From contig NZ_CAKZNK010000059.1 of the NCBI RefSeq assembly GCF_937129525.1, positions 1 to 49,662 of the forward strand: 49,662 nt of DNA, read 5' to 3'. A program made the position numbers and the translations under genes. The notes below the pieces were generated by a model. The model was not told the DNA's origin. It searched no databases and saw only the letters and a list, made by a program, of their open reading frames with translations. Origin of the DNA: an uncultured Chloroflexus sp. (lineage in GTDB: Bacteria > Chloroflexota > Chloroflexia > Chloroflexales > Chloroflexaceae). Shown in pieces: positions 26,833-36,364 of this stretch; within the stretch, counting starts at the first letter, position 1, and the number at the start of each line of letters is the position of its first letter.

Positions 26833-26883
26833 GCCTGAAACCGCCTTGCTGAAGCGCCGGCCTGCACCTGACCACAATACCCT

Positions 26884-28698
26884 TTACACTTTGACCCTTC
26901 CCGCCGCTTCGATATATTCGAGACTCTGATGGCGGAAGTAGGTGTTGTACAACTCAGCGTAGTGCCCACCGGCAGCCAGCAACTCATCGTGTGTCCCCTG
27001 CTCGATAATCTCGCCGCGGCGGAGCACAATGATCCGATCAACTTCGCGCACTGTACTGAGCCGATGCGCAATGATGATAGCCGTTCGTCCACGCATCGCC
27101 TCGTCAAGCCCCTCTTGAATCAACGCTTCGGTGAGCGGGTCGATGCTAGCCGTTGCTTCGTCGAGGATCAAGATAGCCGGGTCCTGCAATAGCACCCGCG
27201 CCAGCGCCACCAGTTGCCGCTGACCCATACTCAGGCTGCTACCACGTTCCCCTACCGGCGTATCGAGGCCTGCCGGCAGCGTTGCCAGCCAGTCACCGTG
27301 ACCAACCCGTCGCGCCGCTGCCAGCACTGCTTCATCATCGGCGTCGGGTCGTCCGTAGCGAATATTCTCGCGCGCGGTACCGTCAAACAAAAACGGTGTT
27401 TGCGTCACCATACCGAGCTGACTGCGATAGGCATTCAGATCGAGGCAACGAATATCGTGACCATCGATTCGGATCTGACCACCCTGAAACTCGTAGAAAC
27501 GGGCAATGAGTTTCGCAATACTACTCTTGCCAGAACCGGTATGCCCGACCAGCGCCACCCGCTCACCGGGCCTGATATGCAGATTGAACTGACGCAACAC
27601 CGGCTCGTCCGGCTTGTAAGCGAAATCTACCCGATCAAACACGATCTCGCCGCGCAATCGGCCCGGATCAACTCGATCAAGCTGCACCACTCGCGGTTCG
27701 GCATCGATCAGCGCAAAGACCCGCTCGCCAGCGGCCAGACCTAGCTGAAACTGACTCCAGAACGAAGCAATACTGGTCAGCGGGAACCAGAAGCTCTGTA
27801 AGCCCTGAATGAACAGGAACCAAGTTCCGGTTGTCAATTCGCCTGCAAAGACCATTTGACCGCCAAGGTAGACTAGCATGGCCGTACCAACCGCAGCCAG
27901 CAGGTTGAGGAGTGGAAAGATGCTGCTGAACGTATAGCGTGTATACAGATTGATCCGCCGGCTCTTCTGATTAACATCGAGAAAATCAGCGTAGATCGCC
28001 TGCTCCTGGCGAAAGGTCTTGGCCACTCCGATACCGCTAACCGTCTCCTGAATGTGATTGCTCACTTCAGCGTTGACGCGGCGCGAGGCGGTGATCACGC
28101 GGCGCGCAATGGAGCGAAACGCCAGGGCTGCGCCGATAATCAGCGGCGCCAACCCGATTAATACCAGCGTGAGTGACCAGCTCACCACCGCAAGATAGCC
28201 CACCAGCACGACGACCAGCAACAGGCGACTGAGCAGATCCATCGTCAGTGTCATCACCTGAGCAAATGCTGCCGTGTCAGAATTGACTCGACTGACAATC
28301 TTGCCCGATGGAAACTCATCATAGAAACTGAGATCGCGGGCCAGCACTGCGTCGGCAGCATCGCGCCGCAGCGCCAGGACGACCTCCCCGATAGCTCGCG
28401 CCGACATGGTTTGCCGGATCAGGTTGAAAACCCACGATAGACAGGCGATCAACGCCAGCGCACCCGCCAGTAACGCCGCCTGATTGAGTGATGTCGCCGT
28501 CTGGATCTCATCAATACTGTGTGAAATGAAGATCGGAATGAGCGCTTCGATCAAGGCAGTGGCGCTGATCATCAGAGCAGCGGTGATCATTTTCGCGGCT
28601 TGCGGACGAAAATAACGCAGAATCCGCTGCACCAGTTCCTTGTCACTATACTTGCGATCGTAGCCTTCAGCGTCGAGGCCATCAAAGAGAAAACCCAT
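26884..28698 (-). CDS. ABC exporter half-transporter (catalytic-glutamate subunit)
   Basis: This 604-residue protein has six membrane helices in its first 320 residues and a C-terminal ATPase domain. Walker A is GHTGSGKSS. Walker B is ILILDEATAS with the normal catalytic glutamate, and the switch histidine is in IIAHRLST. Its signature motif is LSMGQRQL instead of LSGGQ. Together with the upstream subunit, whose signature is normal but whose glutamate is aspartate, it should form one working and one degenerate ATP site. The exported substrate is unknown. The genes are 100 bp apart and cotranscribed. Confidence 0.93.
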   Translation of the reverse strand: MGFLFDGLDAEGYDRKYSDKELVQRILRYFRPQAAKMITAALMISATALIEALIPIFISHSIDEIQTATSLNQAALLAGALALIACLSWVFNLIRQTMSARAIGEVVLALRRDAADAVLARDLSFYDEFPSGKIVSRVNSDTAAFAQVMTLTMDLLSRLLLVVVLVGYLAVVSWSLTLVLIGLAPLIIGAALAFRSIARRVITASRRVNAEVSNHIQETVSGIGVAKTFRQEQAIYADFLDVNQKSRRINLYTRYTFSSIFPLLNLLAAVGTAMLVYLGGQMVFAGELTTGTWFLFIQGLQSFWFPLTSIASFWSQFQLGLAAGERVFALIDAEPRVVQLDRVDPGRLRGEIVFDRVDFAYKPDEPVLRQFNLHIRPGERVALVGHTGSGKSSIAKLIARFYEFQGGQIRIDGHDIRCLDLNAYRSQLGMVTQTPFLFDGTARENIRYGRPDADDEAVLAAARRVGHGDWLATLPAGLDTPVGERGSSLSMGQRQLVALARVLLQDPAILILDEATASIDPLTEALIQEGLDEAMRGRTAIIIAHRLSTVREVDRIIVLRRGEIIEQGTHDELLAAGGHYAELYNTYFRHQSLEYIEAAGRVKV

Positions 28699-28798
28699 AG
28701 GCGTTCAGCCCTTTCTGCCGATCCAGATGTTGGATGTTTCCAGCCATCTACAACTTACACCCTGCGCGACGAAACCAATCGACATCCAACTCGTTACG

Positions 28799-30625
28799 TC
28801 AAGTTGATTGACTTGCCTTCACCGACGCCGGCGTCAGTTCGGCGCGCAGAGCGGGAAGCTCATAACGGGCAAAGATGCGGCGGTAATGGGGCGAAGTTCG
28901 CAACAGCTCATCGTGGGTACCCGACGCTACCAAACGTCCACCATCGAGTACAAGAATCTGATCAGCCCACCGGATTTGCGATAGGCGGTGAGTGATCAGC
29001 AACACCGTGCGACCCTGTTGCGCCTGCCGGATAGCCCGCTGAATCTCATCTTCGGTTGCGCTATCGATCGCACTAGTACTGTCATCGAGAATGAGAATGC
29101 GCGGATTGGCGAGAAAGGCGCGGGCCAGCGCAATTCGCTGCCGTTGGCCACCAGACAACGTTACGCCCCGTTCACCGATGACCGTCTGATAGCCGTCAGG
29201 CATTCGGCTGATAAACTCGTGCGCTTGCGCAGCGCGCGCGGCGGCTTCAATCTGCTCTTGCGTTGCGCCGGGTGCGCCAAAGGCGATATTTTCGGCAATC
29301 GTGCGCGAAAAGAGAAAGATATCCTGCTCAATCTTACCGATCTGCGAACGGAGCGCATCAAGATTCCAGTCACGCACATCAACCCCATCAATCAAAACCC
29401 GCCCTTCAGTTGCGTCATACGTGCGGTTGACCAGTTGGGTCAGAGCACTCTTGCCGCTGCCGGTTTGGCCAACGATTGCCACGGTTTGACCGGCGGCAAT
29501 CCGAAACGAGATGTCGCGCAACACCTGATGCGGTTCTTCACCGGGATGAGCAGCAAAGCTAAAACTGACCCGTTCAAAGACGATCTCACCCCGGAGCGGC
29601 GCGCGATAACCGGTTGGATTCTCGTCGAGGTCGGTCTCAGCGTTGATGATCGAGAGAATTCGGCGCGCGCCGGCCAGTCCGGCCTGAAAGACCGAAAATG
29701 CGAAGAGAGAGATGAAGGTCGGGAAACGCAGGACATTCATCAACCCGATCACGGCCACGACCTGCCCCAAACCGACTTCACCTACACTGTAGAGCCAGAG
29801 CGCATGGAAGAACTCAGCGCCAAGCGCAATTCCAAACAGTAACAGGGGCAGATAACGCGCCTCGATCTGCCCCTGTTCGACAAACAGATCGCGGAAACGT
29901 TGCGCGTTGCGCAAATACTTCGAGCGCTCGAGCGCCTCGCGCGCGCTCGCCTTGACGACTTCGATCCCGCTGATCGTCTCTTCCAGGCCGGCATTCATGA
30001 CCCCGTACTGCTCACGCTGACGCTGAATCACCGGCATCAATCGGCGCAAATACCAGCGCGCTGTGACGATATAGCCGACAACGAAGACGAATGGCACCAC
30101 GATCAGACGCGGCTCAGTGAAGAAAATGAAAGTTAGTGGCACCACAATCCCTAACACTGTTTCTGAGATCAGCGTCGCTCCGGGCACAATCATATTCGCT
30201 ACCAGATTGGTATCATCGGTAGCGCGTGCCATTAGATCGCCGGCGCGCTGGCGATCATGAAACGCTTTGCTCTTCGCGAGCAGGCTCTCGTAAAACTCTT
30301 GCCGCACATCAGCCTCAACCCGCGCTGCTACATTCTCGGCTGACAGACTGCCAATCAAAGCAGTGACGCTATCGGTCACCATCACTGCCAGCACAGCCAG
30401 CGCCAGCCCGGTGAGCGCGCCATAATCTGGCGGCCCGCTGAGCACATCGGCAGTTCGTCCAATCAACGCCTGCGCTCCAGAGTAGGCGGCCCATGCTGTG
30501 ATGAAACAGAGATAGAAGCCAAGCACAAATGGCCAGTAGCGGACAACATGCGAGATGAGCCAACGAGCGACGCTGCGCCGATCGTAGGCGTAGGCTGAGG
30601 CAACGGTAAACTCACTGCGCTGCAC
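28799..30625 (-). CDS. ABC exporter half-transporter (degenerate-site subunit)
   Basis: This 608-residue protein starts at a GTG (30625) with AAAGGAG 9 nt upstream. Six membrane helices are followed by an ATPase domain with Walker A GQTGSGKSA, signature LSGGQRQR, Walker B ILILDDSTSA and H-loop LLITHRLS. The residue after the Walker B aspartate is Asp instead of the catalytic Glu, as in the non-catalytic subunit of heterodimeric exporters such as TM287/288. It is first in the operon. Drug or lipid export is possible, but the substrate cannot be read. Confidence 0.93.
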   Translation of the reverse strand: MQRSEFTVASAYAYDRRSVARWLISHVVRYWPFVLGFYLCFITAWAAYSGAQALIGRTADVLSGPPDYGALTGLALAVLAVMVTDSVTALIGSLSAENVAARVEADVRQEFYESLLAKSKAFHDRQRAGDLMARATDDTNLVANMIVPGATLISETVLGIVVPLTFIFFTEPRLIVVPFVFVVGYIVTARWYLRRLMPVIQRQREQYGVMNAGLEETISGIEVVKASAREALERSKYLRNAQRFRDLFVEQGQIEARYLPLLLFGIALGAEFFHALWLYSVGEVGLGQVVAVIGLMNVLRFPTFISLFAFSVFQAGLAGARRILSIINAETDLDENPTGYRAPLRGEIVFERVSFSFAAHPGEEPHQVLRDISFRIAAGQTVAIVGQTGSGKSALTQLVNRTYDATEGRVLIDGVDVRDWNLDALRSQIGKIEQDIFLFSRTIAENIAFGAPGATQEQIEAAARAAQAHEFISRMPDGYQTVIGERGVTLSGGQRQRIALARAFLANPRILILDDSTSAIDSATEDEIQRAIRQAQQGRTVLLITHRLSQIRWADQILVLDGGRLVASGTHDELLRTSPHYRRIFARYELPALRAELTPASVKASQST

Positions 30626-30957
30626 GATGATCGGCTCCTTTGCTATACCTGACTATTTACCTCATTCCGGTCACGTGACGAACTACCGCCTGATCAATCA
30701 CATCCAACATCTGGGAACCTCCATGCGCCTGCGCTGATAACCTGGCCAATTGAGCGATTTGGCGTTCCTGCCAGAGTATTGCTGCATTGCAAAGCCATAT
30801 ATGCAATGACCGCAGAATAGAACATTATTGCGAGTATACTCTATCCCATATCGCCAGAGATCAGCCGTAAGGTGTAACCTTTTTCCTATGTTCAACGGAG
30901 TGATCGCGTGCTACAATTCGATCGTGTTTGTGTCCGGCCACGCATCATGGAGCAGCT
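30626..30957. other. 332-bp divergent intergenic region
   Basis: No gene is supported here. It separates the leftward ABC exporter operon from the rightward FHA/clostripain gene. The only clear signal is TACAAT (30912-30917) after CGTGC, a -10 box giving a leader of about 34 nt for the ATG at 30958. The left half is AT-richer than its surroundings. Confidence 0.5.
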
Positions 30958-33900
30958 ATGACGGCACGCATAGTGGCAGTAAGCGGACCATTGGCCGGTC
31001 GAGTATTCCAGCTCGGCGACACAATTTTGACCTTTGGCCGCTTGCCCGAGAATACCGTGGTCATTGCCAGCCAGCAAGCTTCTCGTCGCCACGCAGAGAT
31101 TAGACGCGAAAGCGGCGTATACATCCTGATTGACGTGGGAAGCGCAAACGGAACGCTGGTTAATGGGCAACGAGTGCAACGCCATCTGTTGCGTAACGGC
31201 GATACTTTTGTCATCGGCGATGAAGTTTTCCGGTTCGAAGAGATAGTTAGCGCAGCGGTCGAACCAACACTACCAGTTGGCGGCTCACCACCAGGTGTCA
31301 CCCCGCCAACGCCAGCATGGCCGGCGCAACCACCATCCGTTTCTCCACCAGCAGCCGGCAACCCATTACCGGGTATGCCGTCAGCGCCGCCAGGCTGGCC
31401 GCAACCATCGTCGCCTCCTGCTGGCGGTTTCCAATTACCACCTAACCCTGCTCCCGCTCCGCCACCATCAACCTCGTCTCGCCGCTTCCCAATCTGGCTT
31501 TTGCTTGGCAGTCTGTTTAGCTGTATTGTGCTTGCGGCAGCCATTGCCGGCGGTATCTTCATCTTCAACCGTAGCGGCGGTGGCAACAACAGCAGCAATA
31601 ATAACAGTGGCGGCACCTTCAGCTCTACACCCGTTGCGCTATCCACGACACCGACTCGCGAACCACCACCCAACGCCGCCGATTGGACAGTGCTCGTCTA
31701 TCTGGATGGCGATAACAATCTGGAGTCTGACGCCATCGACGACTTTCTCGAAATGGCGCGGGTCGGCTCCTCTGACCGCGTGCGCATTGTGGTTGAAATG
31801 GATCGCATCCGCTCACCGGAAACGTGGGATGACGAGCGCTACGGCAATTGGGAAGGCGCGCTACGCTTTCTGGTCGAAAGCGGGATGGAACCAACTGTCG
31901 AAAATGCGCTGGCCAATCTCGGCGAACGCAATATGGGCGATCCGGCCACGTTGACCGATTTTCTAATCTGGGGGATCGAAACCTACCCTGCGCAACGCTA
32001 TGCGATCATTCTCTGGGATCACGGCGCGTCATGGCTCGGTATCGCCAGCGATGACACCGATGGCGATGCGCTCAATCTGCCTGAGATCAGCTCGGCCTTT
32101 GAAACAGCGCTGGCCCGGACTCGTATCGGTGGCTTCGAATTGATCGGCTTTGATGCCTGCCTGATGGCGCAAATCGATGTCTTGCATACAGTCGCGCCTT
32201 ATGGACGAGTCATGGTCGCTTCGGCTGAACTCGAACCCAACAGCGGTTGGGCGTGGGACGCCTGGCTGGAAAGGCTGGTAGCGGAACCAGAGCAAGACGG
32301 CTACGCCATCGCGCCAGTAATTGTCGAGACGTATATGAACTCGTTTCGCGGCAGTCAGGCCGACGATGTTACCCTCTCGGCATTCGATTTGACACGCGCT
32401 GATGAGATGATTAACCGGCTCCATAGTCTGGCCCAAGAGCTGCAACGCAGCGCGCGGCAATACTATCTCATCATCGGGCAGGCACGTTCGTTCGTCAATG
32501 TCTACGCCCCTGCTTACGCCGAAGAATTCAATGCCATTGACCTGCCACACTTTTTGAACTTGTTGCCACAACAAAACGCAACCAGCGCAATTCGCGATCG
32601 CGCCAACGAATTGTTACGAGTCATAGAGGAAGCGCGCATTGCCAACGGCGTTGGCCCGTACCATCGCCAGAGCGGCGGTCTCTCGATCTACTTCCCGCAA
32701 TTCAGCGATCTCTACGCTGAAGCCTATGATCGCGCGTCACCAATTCCGCGGGCTACGGCGTGGGATGACTTTTTGGCTTCGTATTACGAGGTCGGCAGCG
32801 CGGCAATCCAGCGCCCAACCATTCGCGATCTATCGATCAACCGTGATGTCGCGAGCATCGATGCGCCGGTAAACCTGCTCGGCACCGTCGCCGGTAGCGA
32901 TATTGCCTACGTCTTTCAGTTTATCGGAATTCCCAACAGCACCCGCGATACCGTTGATCTCATCCTGGTCGATTTCATCTATCCGCCGGGCACTGCTCCG
33001 GGAGCGCAGGTGCCGGATTGGGATGACGGTGAATACAGCCTTCGACTCAATTGGGATGCCACTAACTGGTATCTGAACAATGGCAACGAATCGATAGAGG
33101 TTTTACTCGGCCCAATCAAATATGGTTCAGAGTTCTATGGCGTGGAAGGCGTATATACTTCGAAGACAACCGGCGAGCAAATCAATGCCGGCCTGGTCTT
33201 TACCATTCAAGGCAACGAAGCTCAACTGGTGCGCATTTGGGGGTTTCCGCGCGCCGCCGGCAAACAGGAACCGCAGCCGTTCGAATTGACACCACGCGCC
33301 GGTGACACATTCACTGGATACTACCGCTCATACACCGATACCGGCAGCGGGCTGGAAGCAAATCGCTTCGAGGGTCAGACTATCACCTTCGGCGATGCGC
33401 CCCTCAGAGCGGTGCGCGGCCCCACCCTGAACGGTGATTACGTGATGGGCTTTCTCGTCCGTGACATTGCCGGTAACTATCACTACAACTATGTTGACAT
33501 TTCGGTTGATAACAGTAACGTCTCAACCAGTCCTGATATTCCGGTGACTCCGCCGTCAACGACAGCGCAAACCGGTTTCCAGCGATATGAGGGTACGCTC
33601 GGTTTTTCTATCGACTATCCACAAGACTGGCGCGCGTTTGACTCCGGCAACGATCGGATCATCTTCGCCCATAGCATTGTTGACGATGGAGTCTACGTAG
33701 TTGTGGATGTGTACAAGGCCATCGACAACAACCCGGCAGCCGCGACCCGCTTGCTCATGGAAGACCTCAAGCTGGCAGTGACCCAAAATGGCGACTTACG
33801 GGTTGATACCAGCGCGATACAACTCGCCGGACTGGACGGCTTGAAGATAGAATATACCTACCAAAACTATCAGGGTGGTGTCAGTTACGTAGTCGCGCTC

Positions 33901-34020
33901 ATTGTGACCAGTCCGAACAGCCTGTGGACCTATCTGGTCATGCTCGAAGCGCCGGAGGAGAGTTTTGACAGTCAACTTGATCTATTTAACACAATGCTCA
34001 ACAGCCTCGTGATTGGGTAG
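30958..34020 (+). CDS. FHA-domain, membrane-anchored clostripain-family (C11) protease
   Basis: The protein is 1020 residues from the ATG at 30958 (GGAG upstream). The order is: an N-terminal FHA domain (about 1-95; GR 27-28, SRRH 42-45, SANGT 62-66) that reads phosphothreonine; a proline-rich linker; one membrane helix (about 177-203); a Ser/Asn/Gly linker; and a C11 peptidase domain starting WTVLVYLDGDNNLE with the dyad H355 (LWDHG) and C401 (GFDACLM). Beta-rich modules follow, and a C-terminal PsbP-like domain starts LGFSIDYPQDWRAF. Topology puts FHA inside and protease outside. A histidine kinase gene follows after 31 bp. The combination suggests signal-gated proteolysis at the cell surface. 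Confidence 0.88.
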   Translation: MTARIVAVSGPLAGRVFQLGDTILTFGRLPENTVVIASQQASRRHAEIRRESGVYILIDVGSANGTLVNGQRVQRHLLRNGDTFVIGDEVFRFEEIVSAAVEPTLPVGGSPPGVTPPTPAWPAQPPSVSPPAAGNPLPGMPSAPPGWPQPSSPPAGGFQLPPNPAPAPPPSTSSRRFPIWLLLGSLFSCIVLAAAIAGGIFIFNRSGGGNNSSNNNSGGTFSSTPVALSTTPTREPPPNAADWTVLVYLDGDNNLESDAIDDFLEMARVGSSDRVRIVVEMDRIRSPETWDDERYGNWEGALRFLVESGMEPTVENALANLGERNMGDPATLTDFLIWGIETYPAQRYAIILWDHGASWLGIASDDTDGDALNLPEISSAFETALARTRIGGFELIGFDACLMAQIDVLHTVAPYGRVMVASAELEPNSGWAWDAWLERLVAEPEQDGYAIAPVIVETYMNSFRGSQADDVTLSAFDLTRADEMINRLHSLAQELQRSARQYYLIIGQARSFVNVYAPAYAEEFNAIDLPHFLNLLPQQNATSAIRDRANELLRVIEEARIANGVGPYHRQSGGLSIYFPQFSDLYAEAYDRASPIPRATAWDDFLASYYEVGSAAIQRPTIRDLSINRDVASIDAPVNLLGTVAGSDIAYVFQFIGIPNSTRDTVDLILVDFIYPPGTAPGAQVPDWDDGEYSLRLNWDATNWYLNNGNESIEVLLGPIKYGSEFYGVEGVYTSKTTGEQINAGLVFTIQGNEAQLVRIWGFPRAAGKQEPQPFELTPRAGDTFTGYYRSYTDTGSGLEANRFEGQTITFGDAPLRAVRGPTLNGDYVMGFLVRDIAGNYHYNYVDISVDNSNVSTSPDIPVTPPSTTAQTGFQRYEGTLGFSIDYPQDWRAFDSGNDRIIFAHSIVDDGVYVVVDVYKAIDNNPAAATRLLMEDLKLAVTQNGDLRVDTSAIQLAGLDGLKIEYTYQNYQGGVSYVVALIVTSPNSLWTYLVMLEAPEESFDSQLDLFNTMLNSLVIG

Positions 34021-34051
34021 CATTCGCTACGCAGTGAGGAAGGAACGAACC

Positions 34052-35314
34052 GTGGGGGGGCAAAAACAACGCGAATTGGGCAAGAAGACGGTTACTAACA
34101 TGATCCCAGATATTGCCGGCTTAAAAGCGTGTTTGTGCATGGGAGTTGCCGGCGGCTATACCCCGGCCACTCTTATCCAACTGGCTCAGAGCTTGAGCTA
34201 TGCCACGCTTGCCGAAGGTGGATCGGTGCTAGTAGCCGGAGCAGATGGAGGTCACTGGGCTGATTTAGCGTTACAAGATATTACCTTACCGATTCAGCGC
34301 AGTCATGCACTCATTCGGGGCGCTGGCGTAGCGCTCATCGGCGTAGGGCCACGCTATGGCTACGCAATGGTTGCCGTCCCAATTGAACCATTGGAACGTG
34401 ATCCAGACCTGCAATTGCACGATGCGCATTGGAGTTGCGCGCCTGAAGACCTGTTGCGGATCGGCGAACTGCTCGACGGGTCAATCCCGATGATGCAGCG
34501 AGCGGCATTGCTGCGTTTACAATTACCACCGGTCGATCTACTCCTTCATGTCACCAATCAAGCACTCGATTTTGCCGCTCGCCAACACGTCACGCTGGCG
34601 CTGTCTAACCGAGCGCTACATGAGCGATTGCGTAATCACGAAGATCAGACCCGGATGATCGTCCATGATATGCGAGCGCCGTTACATACCCTGTTGATCA
34701 GTCTCAAAGCGCTACAACGCCAGGGATTTGACGCTAACGCGCGCAACGAGCTCCTCGAGGTGGCGCGCGAGAGCGCAAACTATCTCCTCAGCCTGACTGA
34801 AACTGTACTCGATTCGGCCCGGCTGGAAACCAGTAGCTGGACGTTGCAGTTGCATCCGGCTAACCTGATTACACTGATCAAAACAGTGTGTGACCCATAC
34901 CGCCAGATAACCCATCCTGACCGTCCATCTGTGCGGGTTGAGTTACCGGCTGAGCTGCCCACTGTGATGCTGGATCACCACCTGATCGAACGTGTCATCA
35001 CAAATCTGGTTTCAAATGCGATCAAATATACCCCTTCCGATGGCGAAGTTGTTGTAAGTGCCCGCGCCACCAGCGATGGTCACAGCATTGAGATTCGGGT
35101 CAGCGATACCGGCCAGGGTATACCGGCAGAAGCGCAGGTGCGCATCTTTGACCGGTTTTACCAGGCGCGCAGTTCCGACCGACGTCATGGCGCCGGTCTC
35201 GGTCTCTACTTCTGCCGCCTGGCGGTGGAAGCGCACGGCGGTAGCATTGCGCTTGAGAGTGAGATTGGGAAAGGAAGTACCTTTATCGTAAAATTGCCGC
35301 TAGGAACGGACTAA
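34052..35314 (+). CDS. Soluble sensor histidine kinase
   Basis: The protein is 420 residues from a GTG at 34052 with GAGGAAGGA 7 nt upstream. No membrane helix is visible. The first 190 residues form an uncharacterised domain, possibly GAF-like, ahead of a short coiled coil. The phospho-acceptor is H205 in MIVHDMRAPLHTLL. The ATPase part has the N box LIERVITNLVSNAIKYTPSDG, G1 VSDTGQGIP and G2 GAGLGLYFCR. No response regulator is adjacent. The second codon starts a run of seven G (34054-34060), a possible slippage site. Cotranscription with the FHA/clostripain gene is likely. Confidence 0.87.
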   Translation: MGGQKQRELGKKTVTNMIPDIAGLKACLCMGVAGGYTPATLIQLAQSLSYATLAEGGSVLVAGADGGHWADLALQDITLPIQRSHALIRGAGVALIGVGPRYGYAMVAVPIEPLERDPDLQLHDAHWSCAPEDLLRIGELLDGSIPMMQRAALLRLQLPPVDLLLHVTNQALDFAARQHVTLALSNRALHERLRNHEDQTRMIVHDMRAPLHTLLISLKALQRQGFDANARNELLEVARESANYLLSLTETVLDSARLETSSWTLQLHPANLITLIKTVCDPYRQITHPDRPSVRVELPAELPTVMLDHHLIERVITNLVSNAIKYTPSDGEVVVSARATSDGHSIEIRVSDTGQGIPAEAQVRIFDRFYQARSSDRRHGAGLGLYFCRLAVEAHGGSIALESEIGKGSTFIVKLPLGTD

Positions 35315-35347
35315 ACATCACCGCAGGCTGAGAGTGGGTAAACCCTT

Positions 35348-35390
35348 GCAAATGCCTGCCCCGACGCTGTGACGGGAGAAAGGCATTTGC
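35348..35390. terminator. Hairpin between convergent genes
   Basis: GCAAATGCCT (35348-35357) pairs with AGGCATTTGC (35381-35390), with an inner CCCG/CGGG stem. It lies between the convergent histidine kinase and mevalonate kinase genes and could end transcription from both sides. Flanking T tracts are short (GCAATTT on the plus strand). Confidence 0.5.
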
Positions 35391-35419
35391 GCAATTTCCG
35401 AACGCACGACCGCTGCATC

Positions 35420-36361
35420 TCAGGGGAAGGCCACGGCAGCGATCGTCGTGATGAACGCATTCACTGCCCCGGCAGCGCGCAACGCCGCTGCAACCGACTC
35501 GGCCTGTTCTGGAACCGTTAACGCCAGCATCACGCCCCCCCAGCCGGCGCCAGCCAGTTTTGCGCCTAGCGCTCCGACAGCGCGCGCCGCTGCTGTCAAC
35601 CGATCAAGCTCTGGCGATGAGACGCCAATCTCACGCAGCAATTCGTGATTGGCATCGAGCAGTGGACCAAGCTTCAGAGCGTTGCCCTCAGCCAGCGCTA
35701 CCCGCGCCTGCCTGACCAGCTCGGCCACCTGATCAAACAACACTTCATAGCGATCAGGATCGGCTTGCCACCGCTCTCGCACTGCGCCAACCGGTAGCCT
35801 TGTCGGACTGCGCACCCCAGTGTCGCCTACCACCAGCGTCAACGGCGCTCCAATCGGTAATGGTTCGATCAAATGCGGCGGCACTGTTCGACGTTGAAAC
35901 CAAATCGGCTGCTCGAAGGCCACTACCGTGTTATCGATCCCGCTCGGTGTGCCATGGTAGCCACGCTCACTCTCGTAGACGAGTTCGGAAATGGTAGCGG
36001 CAGGCAAACTTTGCCCGCAGTAAGCAAGTAATTCGCGCGTAATCGCAGTCGCAATCGCTGCGCCACTCCCCATTCCACTGGCGATAGGAATCGATGAGCG
36101 AATAGTGATCTCGATATTCGCTGGCACCCCAAAACGGTCGATCAGTGCCATGATCAATCCGCTCAGAGGTTCGTCAGGGCGATCGGCAACCCGCCATCGT
36201 CCACCCAAATCGGGAGCATTGATGATTGGGCCATTGCCTGCCAGCGCCGGCTTTACCGTGGCCGAAGCGCGCAGATCGGATAACGGCAAAGCAATCGCTG
36301 GCCGTCCGTAAACAACGGCATGCTCGCCACACAGGATCAGTTTGGCCGGCGCTGTTGCCAT
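35420..36361 (-). CDS. mvk: Mevalonate kinase (GHMP family)
   Basis: This 313-residue enzyme phosphorylates mevalonate in the isoprenoid pathway. Motif 1 is APAKLILCGEHAVVYGRPAIALPL. The ATP loop is PIASGMGSGAAIATA. ESERGYHGTPSGIDNTV carries the catalytic Asp, and motif 3 is KLAGAGWGGVMLAL. Length is typical. The ATG is three bases after the pheT stop, so translation is probably coupled; no separate SD is clear. No other mevalonate-pathway gene is in the window. A related GHMP kinase activity cannot be excluded. Confidence 0.88.
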   Translation of the reverse strand: MATAPAKLILCGEHAVVYGRPAIALPLSDLRASATVKPALAGNGPIINAPDLGGRWRVADRPDEPLSGLIMALIDRFGVPANIEITIRSSIPIASGMGSGAAIATAITRELLAYCGQSLPAATISELVYESERGYHGTPSGIDNTVVAFEQPIWFQRRTVPPHLIEPLPIGAPLTLVVGDTGVRSPTRLPVGAVRERWQADPDRYEVLFDQVAELVRQARVALAEGNALKLGPLLDANHELLREIGVSSPELDRLTAAARAVGALGAKLAGAGWGGVMLALTVPEQAESVAAALRAAGAVNAFITTIAAVAFP

Positions 36362-36364
36362 AGA

